A stretch of DNA of 64,000 nucleotides from the NCBI RefSeq assembly GCF_048898065.1, contig NZ_JBLWFI010000001.1, positions 2,100,155 through 2,164,154 on the forward strand. Direction: 5' to 3'. Position numbers and translations under genes: made by a program. The notes beneath the pieces are model-generated. The model ran no database searches. It was not told the origin of the DNA and saw nothing but the letters and a program-made list of their open reading frames with translations. The DNA comes from Tepidibacillus_B infernus. Lineage in GTDB: Bacteria > Bacillota > Bacilli > Tepidibacillales > Tepidibacillaceae. Within the stretch, counting starts at the first letter, position 1. Each line of letters opens with the position of its first letter. Of the stretch, positions 8,355 through 17,054 are shown in pieces.

Positions 8355-9776
8355 CTATATATTTTTTCCCATTTTAGTTATAATACTATTATATATATCA
8401 CTGAAATTTGATTCTTTATTAAATACTTTTCCTTCATAAGTATCATTATAATATATATACAAAAATTTCAAGTTATGTTGCATAAAATCTTTATGTTCTT
8501 GAGATAGAACTTTTCTTACAGTATCATATAGTTCATTATATCCGGATATATTATAGCAATATGGATGATAGTTATAAAAAACTTTACCCAATGTTATTAC
8601 TGGCTTTTCTAACAGAAGAGCTTCATAACCCATAGTACTTGTTAATGTTATAACACCTTTCGAGTTATTTATTAGTTCCTTTGTGTCAGATAATGGATTA
8701 ATATACTTAACGTTAGGCAGTCTTTTTATCTTTTTATAAAAATCCAAATCTGCAAATCCAATTCCATTCGGATGATCTTTTACAAATAAAGAGATTCCAA
8801 TTGGTAAAGAGAACGCTACATTTTTAACAAATTCATATTGATTATCATAATACATTGCGTTAACCGAAGTAGAGGACTCTGGTTGATAGTGCAGTGGTAA
8901 TAAGAAAAATTTTTCTTTACTGAATTCGAAAGAGTCATACATTTTTTTTAATAGTGAGATTTTTAACTTTCTTTTTAAGTTTCTCATTACGAACTTATAT
9001 GATGCTTTAATTGGATAAGCAGATTGATATGCTCCTTTTACATCCTCTGGGTATTTAAGATAATATTCAATGTATCTATTAAAAACATGTATTTTTTTTA
9101 GGTAATAGTAAAAATAATTAATCTTAATATTCATGGGGTTATTTATCATATAATCAGGCATTGCTTTATTTAAATGTACACTTTCTAAATACTTAATTAT
9201 ATAATCTTTATCGTTTAAAGGTATACTATCTATGTTTAATTCTTCAAAATTCTCTTTCCTTTTATCAATGTTTCCATATTCATCTTCCCATATTTCATAT
9301 CTATTGGGTATTCTTGATGTAATTAAACCAAAGTATTTCTTTTTATTTTTTTTAGCAACCATATAAGCAGCATAAGCAAAAGAATTTGATACATTTTCAT
9401 ATAATACTAAATCAATATTATGTTTTTTAAATATATTTCCATAATAGTCTAATAACCTTAATATTGTTGAATCCATTTCTTTGTCTTTATCATGATTGAC
9501 ATTGTAATGGAAATTACGGTCAAAACAGGAATAATAGAATTTCCTTAAATTAGTCATTTTCTCGTATTCTATTAATTCTTCATTGTTCGCTTTTTTCACA
9601 TGTTGCGTAAAATAATATTTTTCTTCAATTGATAATGGAGTAGTATATTTTATTTCTGGCAAATGACTTTCACAAGCATAAATAACTATATGTCCTTGCT
9701 TTTTAAAGAAGTCTCCCATTTTTTTTAAAAATATTATATATCCTGGAGCATTATTTATTAAAATTAATATATTCAT
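8355..9776 (-). CDS. KpsS/LipB-like capsule polysaccharide transferase
   Basis: The 473-residue protein has a GT-B-like layout. The N-terminal half carries LILINNAPGYIIFLKKM and ends near residue 200. The C-terminal half carries LLPLHYQPESST, LFVKDHPNG and GVITLTSTMGYEALLLEKPV. The last three match the Capsule_synth (KpsC/KpsS) family, whose known members transfer Kdo-like sugars. Since pseudaminic acid is also a nonulosonic-type acid and its synthesis genes lie immediately downstream, this is the best candidate in the cluster for the pseudaminic acid transferase. The family call is fairly good; the substrate is inference. Confidence 0.68.
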   Translation of the reverse strand: MNILILINNAPGYIIFLKKMGDFFKKQGHIVIYACESHLPEIKYTTPLSIEEKYYFTQHVKKANNEELIEYEKMTNLRKFYYSCFDRNFHYNVNHDKDKEMDSTILRLLDYYGNIFKKHNIDLVLYENVSNSFAYAAYMVAKKNKKKYFGLITSRIPNRYEIWEDEYGNIDKRKENFEELNIDSIPLNDKDYIIKYLESVHLNKAMPDYMINNPMNIKINYFYYYLKKIHVFNRYIEYYLKYPEDVKGAYQSAYPIKASYKFVMRNLKRKLKISLLKKMYDSFEFSKEKFFLLPLHYQPESSTSVNAMYYDNQYEFVKNVAFSLPIGISLFVKDHPNGIGFADLDFYKKIKRLPNVKYINPLSDTKELINNSKGVITLTSTMGYEALLLEKPVITLGKVFYNYHPYCYNISGYNELYDTVRKVLSQEHKDFMQHNLKFLYIYYNDTYEGKVFNKESNFSDIYNSIITKMGKNI

Positions 9777-9805
9777 ATTGTTCGCCTCTCGTAATTAAGA
9801 TAGTT

Positions 9806-10186
9806 CTAAACAATTATGTTTTCATGTGGTATAGCTTGTTTTTCGTAACATTTTCTATATGCAAATAAACCTATTATTATCCAAATTAATATTGATGAAG
9901 ATCGCAAAAAGAAATTACTGTGCATAGTGAAAATGACTATATTGAAAACTCCAACAATTATCATATGATACATTTTTTTTGTTCTCTGAAATAAATAGTA
10001 GTAAGTCGAAGAAATCAAGCTAATAAACGAAGTCCACACTAGAGTTCCAAACAATCCAAAATCAGCATATGGATGCATAAGATAAGTACTTACGTTAAAT
10101 CCACCAATTGCAAAAGATAAATTTTTATATGATTCAAAGTACTCTTTGTTGAGAAAAAATCCCCATATAGCTTCGGTTGTGTACAT
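9806..10186 (-). pseudogene. C-terminal fragment of an O-antigen/capsule polymerase (Wzy-like)
   Basis: The frame encodes about 126 residues with three hydrophobic helices. It includes a loop (IGGFNVSTYLMHPYADFG) typical of the large extracytoplasmic loop and tail of oligosaccharide repeat-unit polymerases. Just upstream the frame is closed by a TAA about five codons before the first ATG, so the rest of the gene is missing here. A matching N-terminal piece lies at 10890-11189, on the other side of foreign sequence and an N gap. I read the two as halves of one polymerase gene that has been broken. Confidence 0.6.
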
Positions 10187-10199
10187 ATTTTCTGTCTTT

Positions 10200-10346
10200 T
10201 ACTGAGCTTAATGGCTTTGTCATGTTCAAAATCAATTGAAAAATAAATGCCTTAACATTATTTTCAGCTTCTAATTCTTTTTTAAGCATTTTACAAGATT
10301 ATATTTCTCTATTTATAACTTCATAGAAAATAATAACATTTTTCAT
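10200..10346 (-). pseudogene. Fragment of a surface-carbohydrate biosynthesis gene with stop and frameshift
   Basis: Reading from the ATG at 10344-10346, with an AAGGGG ribosome site upstream, gives MKNVIIFYEVINREI followed by an in-frame TAA. The same frame then continues CKMLKKELEAENNVKAFIF and, after a one-base shift, IDFEHDKAIKLSKRQK. This series resembles the N-terminus of surface-carbohydrate/CDP-glycerol-type transferases, in which a strand-helix-strand opening is followed by a KxLKKELE helix. The coding sequence then runs directly into the polymerase C-terminal fragment. The family is recognised only by pattern, but the coding remnant with two lesions is clear. Confidence 0.45.
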
Positions 10347-10425
10347 TTATTAATTTCCCCTTTTATTTTTCTTATTCTTAAAATATTTTCTTAGAATTTA
10401 ATTTTATACCGTAAGGAAAACATTA

Positions 10426-10769
10426 NNNNNNNNNNNNNNNNNNNNNNNNNNNNNNNNNNNNNNNNNNNNNNNNNNNNNNNNNNNNNNNNNNNNNNNNNNN
10501 NNNNNNNNNNNNNNNNNNNNNNNNNNNNNNNNNNNNNNNNNNNNNNNNNNNNNNNNNNNNNNNNNNNNNNNNNNNNNNNNNNNNNNNNNNNNNNNNNNNN
10601 NNNNNNNNNNNNNNNNNNNNNNNNNNNNNNNNNNNNNNNNNNNNNNNNNNNNNNNNNNNNNNNNNNNNNNNNNNNNNNNNNNNNNNNNNNNNNNNNNNNN
10701 NNNNNNNNNNNNNNNNNNNNNNNNNNNNNNNNNNNNNNNNNNNNNNNNNNNNNNNNNNNNNNNNNNNNN
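10426..10769. other. Assembly gap (344 N)
   Basis: No bases are given here. The flanks at 10347-10425 and 10770-10889 contain no intact coding frame. The right flank can be read on the minus strand as short pieces such as CELEPKGQNLKKR separated by stops, which I cannot assign. The gap sits inside the broken polymerase gene, so a repeat such as an insertion sequence is a plausible reason that assembly failed, but nothing visible proves that. Confidence 0.9.
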
Positions 10770-10889
10770 CAGTATTTAAATGTATATATTTACCAAATGG
10801 ACAGAATCACCTTTTCTTTAGGTTTTGTCCTTTTGGCTCTAATTCACAAAAACATATTTACTGAAAATTTCGACTATATTTATGCAACG

Positions 10890-11189
10890 CTAGTGAGTTA
10901 AAATAATAAACCCATTTGTGATATTGAAATCTTCAATCGCATGTACTTTTTTATTCTTGGGTATAATTAAGTAACCAGAAAAAAATACTGCCACAGAACT
11001 ACTTATTACTACAAAAATCATCTCAAAGTTCCATTTTTGCTGTAAGGGTGCCAAGTATAAAGAAGAAATCGATGCTGTAGTACACCAGATTAATAACATT
11101 AACCCTATAGGGTTTAAGGGATCTTTAGTTTTCTTATAAAAATAGTAATAGTAAATTATAGCTAAAAGAAATAATATAAATGACAACAT
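10890..11189 (-). pseudogene. N-terminal fragment of an O-antigen/capsule polymerase (Wzy-like)
   Basis: The 99 codons begin just 3 bases downstream of the GT4 glycosyltransferase stop. They encode three hydrophobic segments, with KKTKDPLNPIGLMLLIWC between the first two, a pattern common to repeat-unit polymerases. The frame then ends in a stop (ILTH). At least 250 further residues would be expected, and the C-terminal part is found at 9806-10186. Together with the N gap and the intervening fragment, this indicates an inactivated polymerase. A second, intact polymerase-like gene lies at 12475-13689. Confidence 0.6.
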
Positions 11190-11191
11190 AA

Positions 11192-12427
11192 TTATTGAGT
11201 CTCTCTTTCTTTATATATAGTCATATCCCTGCAACTATCATAAAGCTTTATATACTCATTATATTTCCTTTCTTTATCATAAAGAGTATTTGCTCTTTCC
11301 AACATATCTTCTCTTAAAAAAATCTTCTCTTTAGATCTAAGCTGTTGTATTTTTTCTAGTAATTCGTTAGGGTTACCTTTTCTTATAACAAAACCCGTCT
11401 TTTCATCTATACTCTCAGGGCTTCCACCTGTATCAAATGTGATAACAGGTGTACCACAAGCTAATGCTTCTAAGTTAGTCGTTGGAAAATTATCTTCTAA
11501 AGTTGGGTTTAAAAATACATCTGCTGCTGTATAAATCTCGGCTAGCTCTTTAACGTTGCTAGTTCGTGTAATCCCTATGATGTTTTTAGGCAAATATTTT
11601 CTTTGTTTTTCTGACAAACCAACTAAAACAATAACTTCATCATTTTTAATCTTCTTAGATAACTCTATGAAATATTTAAAACCCTTTCTGCGATTCCATG
11701 TACTGGCGACACCAAGGATAATAAACTTATCTTCCAAATTAAATCTTTCTCTAAAATCACTCTGAGTAGGTTTGAACACGTCCAAATCAATTCCATTGTT
11801 AATAACTTCAACAGGATATTCTCTTAAATATGACTGCTTTACTAGACCAGCCAACCATTTTGAAGGTGTAACTATTGTGAGATTCTTAATGCCTGTGAAA
11901 AGTTCCTTTTTCTTAATGTAATTGTCTTTTGAATTATCTATAATCACACTCGCTGGATATGAATTTTTCTCAGGACAATCGTAACAACTAGTTTTCCATT
12001 TATCACAACCTACATAATCAAAATAAGCGCAGTGACCTGTAAAACTCCAACAATCGTGAAGTGTCCAAACAACAGGTTTATCTGCCTTCTTCAAATAATC
12101 AAATAAAACCTCAATATTAATATAGTATCCATGAATATTATGCAAATGAATGATGTCTGGGTCCAATTCTTTAACTTTTTCGATAAACTTTTGAGTAGCC
12201 TTCTTCGAACCAAATCCATGCTTATCAAATATTCTAGTTAAAGCTACGTGTTTATAATTATCTAACTTACTACCTATCTTAATCGGAGTATCACAATTCT
12301 TAGGCAGATCTCTCCCGTATGCAATATAGCTTTCATGACCTTGTTCAATTAATATATTATGAATGTCAGTAACAATCCTTCCTGTACTACCAATTCCGCA
12401 TACTGAATTAATTTGTAATACCTTCAT
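11192..12427 (-). CDS. GT4-family glycosyltransferase
   Basis: This is a retaining GT-B glycosyltransferase of 411 residues. The N-terminal acceptor domain starts with QINSVCGIGSTGRIV and contains DIIHLHNIHGYY and WTLHDCWSFTGHC. The C-terminal donor domain has GVASTWNRRKGFKYF and the E-x7-E region PTLEDNFPTTNLEALACGTP followed by TGGSPE. A HxxCWSFTGHC-type segment with paired cysteines is common in WcaC/colanic-acid-type members. It adds one sugar to the growing lipid-linked repeat unit at the inner face of the membrane. The sugar is not predictable from sequence. Confidence 0.82.
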   Translation of the reverse strand: MKVLQINSVCGIGSTGRIVTDIHNILIEQGHESYIAYGRDLPKNCDTPIKIGSKLDNYKHVALTRIFDKHGFGSKKATQKFIEKVKELDPDIIHLHNIHGYYINIEVLFDYLKKADKPVVWTLHDCWSFTGHCAYFDYVGCDKWKTSCYDCPEKNSYPASVIIDNSKDNYIKKKELFTGIKNLTIVTPSKWLAGLVKQSYLREYPVEVINNGIDLDVFKPTQSDFRERFNLEDKFIILGVASTWNRRKGFKYFIELSKKIKNDEVIVLVGLSEKQRKYLPKNIIGITRTSNVKELAEIYTAADVFLNPTLEDNFPTTNLEALACGTPVITFDTGGSPESIDEKTGFVIRKGNPNELLEKIQQLRSKEKIFLREDMLERANTLYDKERKYNEYIKLYDSCRDMTIYKERETQ

Positions 12428-12474
12428 TAAATCCCCCCTAGCTTATCGTATAATATATTGTAAGTATGAATATA

Positions 12475-13689
12475 TTACATTCGCAAATTTACTGATAAAT
12501 TGTATTTTCCTAACTTATTCCTTTTTTTACCCAACTCTTCACTCAAAATCTTCTTATTTATCATAACTTTATTTTTTTTGCTTTTATTAAGATTAAGTAC
12601 ATATCCAATATAAAACGCTAAAATTGGTGAAGCAAGTTGGATTGCCGAAAACATTATTATGGTCAAAAAAACACTGTTTAGTTTGTTATTTCTATGGTAA
12701 GTAGCCCTATATACTATTAAAAAGATATTTATCACCATAATAATGCCTATTATACCCAATTCATATATACCAGCACCATATCCGCTCATTATCCTTCTGT
12801 AACCAAATACTTCTAAAGCTCTACTATACCCATTCGGCATTAAATAAGACCTAAATGCCTCCGTTATTGGAATGTAAATATGGTTAAATCTAGATCTTAC
12901 GCTTGCATCGGCTGAGTACACTTCCTGTGGATTTGACAAGATTGATCCTAACAATACAGTTGCTCTACTATTTGGATACATATTAAAATACATTGTTAGG
13001 CTACCAACAAATAACAATGCAATTATTACCACTTTTCTTATGTTAGATATTTTTAAGCTCAAAATATATTTGCCTAGTAATAATCCAACATAAATACCAA
13101 GGTACACCATTGATACGGCTGACTGCGAAAAAAGAAAAAGTTGGACTAATAAGTTCACAATGTATAAATTTCTCTTCTCTTTAAAGTCTAGGACAAACAA
13201 CAAAGCAAATATAATCATATACCCATAGAAAGAAGGTTCAGATGTAAGATTAGTAATACCGCGTCCAACGCTAGTCCTACCACCTGCTACTAAAAATAAT
13301 AAGAAATCACTCTTAATAAACTTTTGAACCAAACCAACAATAAACCAAATATTTATAATTATTTTAAAATATTTTTCATCTACTCCTCCGATTCGCTTAA
13401 TTCCAAGATAAGACGCATATGAAATTACTGTTATGCTCAAATAATTGAACAAACTCCTAAGTTCTAACATCCCATATTTACCAAAAATAATAAAAATAAC
13501 TACTGAAAGTGCTGACACTAAGAATAGTGGTGCTATCAGCTTTGGAATCTTATAGTTGCGATTAAGTAGAATTATCATTACTGCAATCACAAATGCATAA
13601 GGCTGAGTATCAGTACCAATATTTATAAAACTTACAAATGGAAAAAAGGATAAGAACATTAATACGTATATAAGCTTTTTCATTATCAA
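12475..13689 (-). CDS. Wzy-like polysaccharide polymerase
   Basis: The 404-residue protein has about ten hydrophobic segments and the family feature of a larger extracytoplasmic loop between the later helices (about residues 245-300, with SVRSRFNHIYIPITEAF). The GRTSVGRGITNLTSEPSFYG block is typical of O-antigen ligase/polymerase-like proteins. It would join repeat units on the outer face of the membrane. This is the only intact polymerase candidate in the cluster, since a second is broken at 9.8-11.2 kb. Sequence similarity in this family is low, so the call depends on topology and location. Confidence 0.72.
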   Translation of the reverse strand: MIMKKLIYVLMFLSFFPFVSFINIGTDTQPYAFVIAVMIILLNRNYKIPKLIAPLFLVSALSVVIFIIFGKYGMLELRSLFNYLSITVISYASYLGIKRIGGVDEKYFKIIINIWFIVGLVQKFIKSDFLLFLVAGGRTSVGRGITNLTSEPSFYGYMIIFALLFVLDFKEKRNLYIVNLLVQLFLFSQSAVSMVYLGIYVGLLLGKYILSLKISNIRKVVIIALLFVGSLTMYFNMYPNSRATVLLGSILSNPQEVYSADASVRSRFNHIYIPITEAFRSYLMPNGYSRALEVFGYRRIMSGYGAGIYELGIIGIIMVINIFLIVYRATYHRNNKLNSVFLTIIMFSAIQLASPILAFYIGYVLNLNKSKKNKVMINKKILSEELGKKRNKLGKYNLSVNLRM

Positions 13690-13782
13690 CCAATCCTAAT
13701 TTAATGTATTTTAAACCTTATGATATGTTATATCTCCAATTAGCGTATTCAGACTCGCACAAAATCATTTTTGAAGTCCTTA

Positions 13783-14907
13783 TTATTTCCCCCAAACTAC
13801 TCTATTCACATAATCTGTATAAGACAATATAATCCTCAGCACCTTGTCCGAAACATTAGGCATACTATAGTCCTCCACGAGCCTTAATGTGCCCTTTCCT
13901 TGTGTCTCTAATATCTCTAACCCTTGAAGTATCCTTTCCTTGTTCAGCCCAACCAGCATTACCGATGCTTCTTCCATAGCTTCCGGTCTTTCATGGGCTT
14001 GTCTTATGTTCAGGGCTTTAAACCCAAGAATTGATGATTCTTCGCTTATTGTTCCGCTGTCGCTTAATACAGCTTTCGCTTTAGTTTGAAGTTTGACGTA
14101 GTCATTAAAACCTAAAGGTTTCATCGTATTTACTAAAGGGTTAAACTTAATATCTTTAGTATCTATCATTTTTCTTGTTCTTGGATGGGTACTTACTATT
14201 ACCGGCATTTTATATTTCTCTGCTAAAGCGTTTATGCTATCTACTAAATTCAAAAAGTTTTCATCTGAGTTTATGTTTTCTTCTCTATGAGCCGATACTA
14301 CAAAATATTTTTCTTCTTCAAGCCCTAATCTTTCCAATACATCTGATTTCTCAATATCTTCCTTTCTTGAATTGATTACTTCAAACATGGGGCTGCCAGT
14401 TTTTATAATTCTATCGGCCGGAAGTCCTTCTTTTAATAAATACTCTCTTGCTATATCGCTATAAGGCATATTAATATCGGATATATGGTCTACAATCTTC
14501 CTGTTGGTTTCTTCAGGAACTCTTTGGTCAAAGCATCTGTTTCCTGCTTCCATATGGAATATCGGAATATGTCTTCTCTTTGCTGCAATGGCACAGAGAC
14601 AGCTATTTGTATCTCCTAGAACTAAAAAAGCATCTGGTTTTACTTCGTCTAAAATAGGATCTATTTTAATTAAAATATTACCTATAGTTTCCATAGGCGA
14701 ACCTGTTGCTGCATTTAAAAAATAATCAGGTTTTTTTAGTTCCAAATCTTTGAAAAACACTTCATTTAATTCATAGTCATAGTTCTGACCTGTATGGACT
14801 AAAACATGTTCTATTGCTTTTGTTTCATCTAGTTTATTGATTACAGCTGACAGCCTAATAATCTCTGGTCTGGTTCCAACAACTGTCATAACTTTTAACT
14901 TCTTCAT
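13783..14907 (-). CDS. capG: UDP-2-acetamido-2,6-dideoxy-L-talose 2-epimerase (CapG/FnlC/WbjD)
   Basis: This is a member of the UDP-GlcNAc 2-epimerase superfamily with MTVVGTRPEIIRLS at the N-terminus, VLGDTNSCL, HMEAGNR and SDSGTISEESSILG. The last is the nucleotide-binding site near residues 280-300. Its position directly after capF and capE makes it the third enzyme of UDP-L-FucNAc synthesis, converting the L-talo to the L-fuco configuration at C2, rather than a ManNAc-forming MnaA. It is 374 residues long and begins 3 bases after the capF stop. Confidence 0.9.
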   Translation of the reverse strand: MKKLKVMTVVGTRPEIIRLSAVINKLDETKAIEHVLVHTGQNYDYELNEVFFKDLELKKPDYFLNAATGSPMETIGNILIKIDPILDEVKPDAFLVLGDTNSCLCAIAAKRRHIPIFHMEAGNRCFDQRVPEETNRKIVDHISDINMPYSDIAREYLLKEGLPADRIIKTGSPMFEVINSRKEDIEKSDVLERLGLEEEKYFVVSAHREENINSDENFLNLVDSINALAEKYKMPVIVSTHPRTRKMIDTKDIKFNPLVNTMKPLGFNDYVKLQTKAKAVLSDSGTISEESSILGFKALNIRQAHERPEAMEEASVMLVGLNKERILQGLEILETQGKGTLRLVEDYSMPNVSDKVLRIILSYTDYVNRVVWGK

Positions 14908-14910
14908 ATG

Positions 14911-16020
14911 TTATACCTCCAAATAGTAAATATCCGGCTTTTCTGGATCAAAAGCTTCATTAGCCCACATTATTGTAACCATATCCGTGTCCCCTAGGTT
15001 TTCAATGTTATGGGTATAACCTGGTGGTATATCTACAACTTCCAGTTTATCCCCACTAACGTAATATTCGATGGTTTCATCTGAATCGATTTTTCTAAAA
15101 CGAATAACTCCCTTTCCACTAACTACAAGAAATTTTTCATTTTTTGTATGATGCCAGTGATTTCCCTTTGTTATTCCTGGTTTAGATATATTTACTGAAA
15201 CCTGTCCTCTGTCTGGTGTTTTGATAAACTCCGTAAAGGAACCTCGATAGTCCACATTCATTTTAAGTTCGTAACTGAATCGATCTTTAGGCAAATAACT
15301 TAAATATGTGCTATAAAGCTTCTTTGTAAATGCGTCAGACATATCTGGAATAGTACGTTCCTCACGGCTCTTTTTAAATGAATAAATCAAATCTACGATT
15401 TCTCCCAAAGTAATGGTATGCACTACAGGCACTTCACAAAAATCTCCAACTGCATTTTCTTTGCCGTTTAAAGCATTAATCAACTCATTTACCACATCAT
15501 CTATATACACAAGATTCATCACAACACTTGGATCATTCACTGTAATAGGTAAATCATGGGCTATATTATAGCAAAACGTTGCTATAACACTGTTGTAATT
15601 TGGTCTGCACCATTTACCAAAAACATTAGGTAGTCGATAAACAAACACTTTTGCACCTGTTTCTTTACTATATTTAAAGAGCAAATCTTCTCCTGCTTTT
15701 TTGCTTCTTCCATAAGAATTATCTAATTCTGCTTGAATAGATGATGAAATCATAATTGGGCAGTTATTATTATATTCTTTTAATGTAGCAAGCAAAGTTG
15801 ATGTAAAGCCAAAATTCCCTTTCATAAACTCTGATTGGTCTTTTGGTCGATTAACACCTGCAAGGTGAAAGACAAAATCAGCTTCTTTGCAATACTCATC
15901 TAATAAAGATGGATTCGTATCCTTAGTATATTCAAGGATATCCGTATATTTTCTATTTTTTAATTCGGCAATAAGATTTTTTCCTATAAAACCCTTTGCC
16001 CCAGTTACAAGTATTTTCAT
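14911..16020 (-). CDS. capF: CapF bifunctional reductase with cupin domain (UDP-L-FucNAc synthesis)
   Basis: Two domains are visible. Residues 1-245 form an SDR-type NAD(P)-binding domain with TGAKGFIGKNL and the YGRSKKAGE catalytic YxxxK. Residues 250-369 form a cupin with GITKGNHWHHTKNEKFLVV and PPGYTHNIENLG, whose histidines match the metal site. This two-domain form is characteristic of CapF/WbjC/FnlB, in which the cupin performs a 3-epimerisation step and the SDR domain reduces C4 to give UDP-L-6dTalNAc. The stop codon of capE overlaps the start by 4 bases. Confidence 0.92.
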   Translation of the reverse strand: MKILVTGAKGFIGKNLIAELKNRKYTDILEYTKDTNPSLLDEYCKEADFVFHLAGVNRPKDQSEFMKGNFGFTSTLLATLKEYNNNCPIMISSSIQAELDNSYGRSKKAGEDLLFKYSKETGAKVFVYRLPNVFGKWCRPNYNSVIATFCYNIAHDLPITVNDPSVVMNLVYIDDVVNELINALNGKENAVGDFCEVPVVHTITLGEIVDLIYSFKKSREERTIPDMSDAFTKKLYSTYLSYLPKDRFSYELKMNVDYRGSFTEFIKTPDRGQVSVNISKPGITKGNHWHHTKNEKFLVVSGKGVIRFRKIDSDETIEYYVSGDKLEVVDIPPGYTHNIENLGDTDMVTIMWANEAFDPEKPDIYYLEV

Positions 16021-17054
16021 ACTTTACTCCAACTTTCTAACTCTTTTCTAACATAGTCTATTTCTAATAGTTTTTCTTTTATTTGTTTTATATTTAAACG
16101 TTCTGTATTATTCGAATTATATTCAACCTCTGTAACTAACCGCTGATCTCCTTCTATAAAGTATTTATCATAATTAAGATCTCTTTGATCAGCTGGTACT
16201 CTAAAATATCCCCCAAAATCCTCAGCTACTACACGTTCTTCTTTTGTAAGTAGAGTTTCATATAATTTTTCCCCATGACGAGTACCAATTATCTTAATCT
16301 CATTATCAGCGTTAAATAATTCTATCAAAGCTTGAGCAAGGTCTCCAATTGTAGACGCTGGAGATTTTTGGACCATAATATCCCCTGCTTGGGCATTTTC
16401 AAAGGCAAATACCACAAGCTCTACAGCTTCTTCAAGACTCATTAAAAACCTTGTCATATTAGGATCTGTAATTGTTAATGGTTGTCCACTTTTAATTTGC
16501 TCAATAAATAATGGTATGACTGACCCACGAGAGGCCATCACGTTTCCGTATCTTGTTCCACATATTAGGGTTCTATCTGGAGATACTGTTCTTGATTTGG
16601 CCACAAATACCTTTTCCATCATCGCTTTAGAGATTCCCATTGCATTGATAGGATAAGCTGCTTTATCTGTAGAAAGGCAGATTACCTTTTTTACACCATA
16701 TTCTATAGCAGCTGTAAGTACATTATCTGTACCTAACACATTTGTCTTTACTGCTTCAAGAGGAAAGAACTCACAGGATGGAACTTGTTTTAATGCAGCT
16801 GCATGAAAAATATAGTCTACACCATGCATGGCATTCTTTACACTGGCAAGGTCTCTAACATCTCCTAAGTAAAACTTAAGCTTATCGTTTTTATACAACT
16901 TTCTCATATCATCTTGTTTTTTTTCATCACGTGAGAAGATGCGAATTTCTTTTACTTCAGTATCTAAGAATCTTTTCATTACAGCATGACCAAAGGAGCC
17001 TGTGCCTCCAGTGATTAGTAGTGTTTTATCTTTGAACATATTAAACATCTCCAC
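16017..17054 (-). CDS. capE: CapE inverting UDP-GlcNAc 4,6-dehydratase/5-epimerase
   Basis: CapE starts UDP-L-FucNAc synthesis from UDP-GlcNAc. The protein has TGGTGSFGHAVMKRFL for NADP binding, HAAALKQVPSCEFFP, LSTDKAAYPINAMGISK (the catalytic D/K plus a modified YxxxK in which Tyr is replaced by Met), and RYGNVMASRGSVIPLF. The MxxxK in place of YxxxK is the usual mark of the inverting CapE/FnlA/WbjB and PseB class. The first product is the L-arabino-4-ulose that PseC also uses. Since no separate pseB is present in the operon, CapE may feed both branches. The start could be the inner ATG three codons on, MFKDKTLL. Confidence 0.92.
   Translation of the reverse strand: MEMFNMFKDKTLLITGGTGSFGHAVMKRFLDTEVKEIRIFSRDEKKQDDMRKLYKNDKLKFYLGDVRDLASVKNAMHGVDYIFHAAALKQVPSCEFFPLEAVKTNVLGTDNVLTAAIEYGVKKVICLSTDKAAYPINAMGISKAMMEKVFVAKSRTVSPDRTLICGTRYGNVMASRGSVIPLFIEQIKSGQPLTITDPNMTRFLMSLEEAVELVVFAFENAQAGDIMVQKSPASTIGDLAQALIELFNADNEIKIIGTRHGEKLYETLLTKEERVVAEDFGGYFRVPADQRDLNYDKYFIEGDQRLVTEVEYNSNNTERLNIKQIKEKLLEIDYVRKELESWSKV

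Noticed and set aside
13783..14907. Reading the epimerase as MnaA/WecB making UDP-ManNAc
   Set aside because: It directly follows capE-capF in the usual order of the UDP-L-FucNAc pathway.
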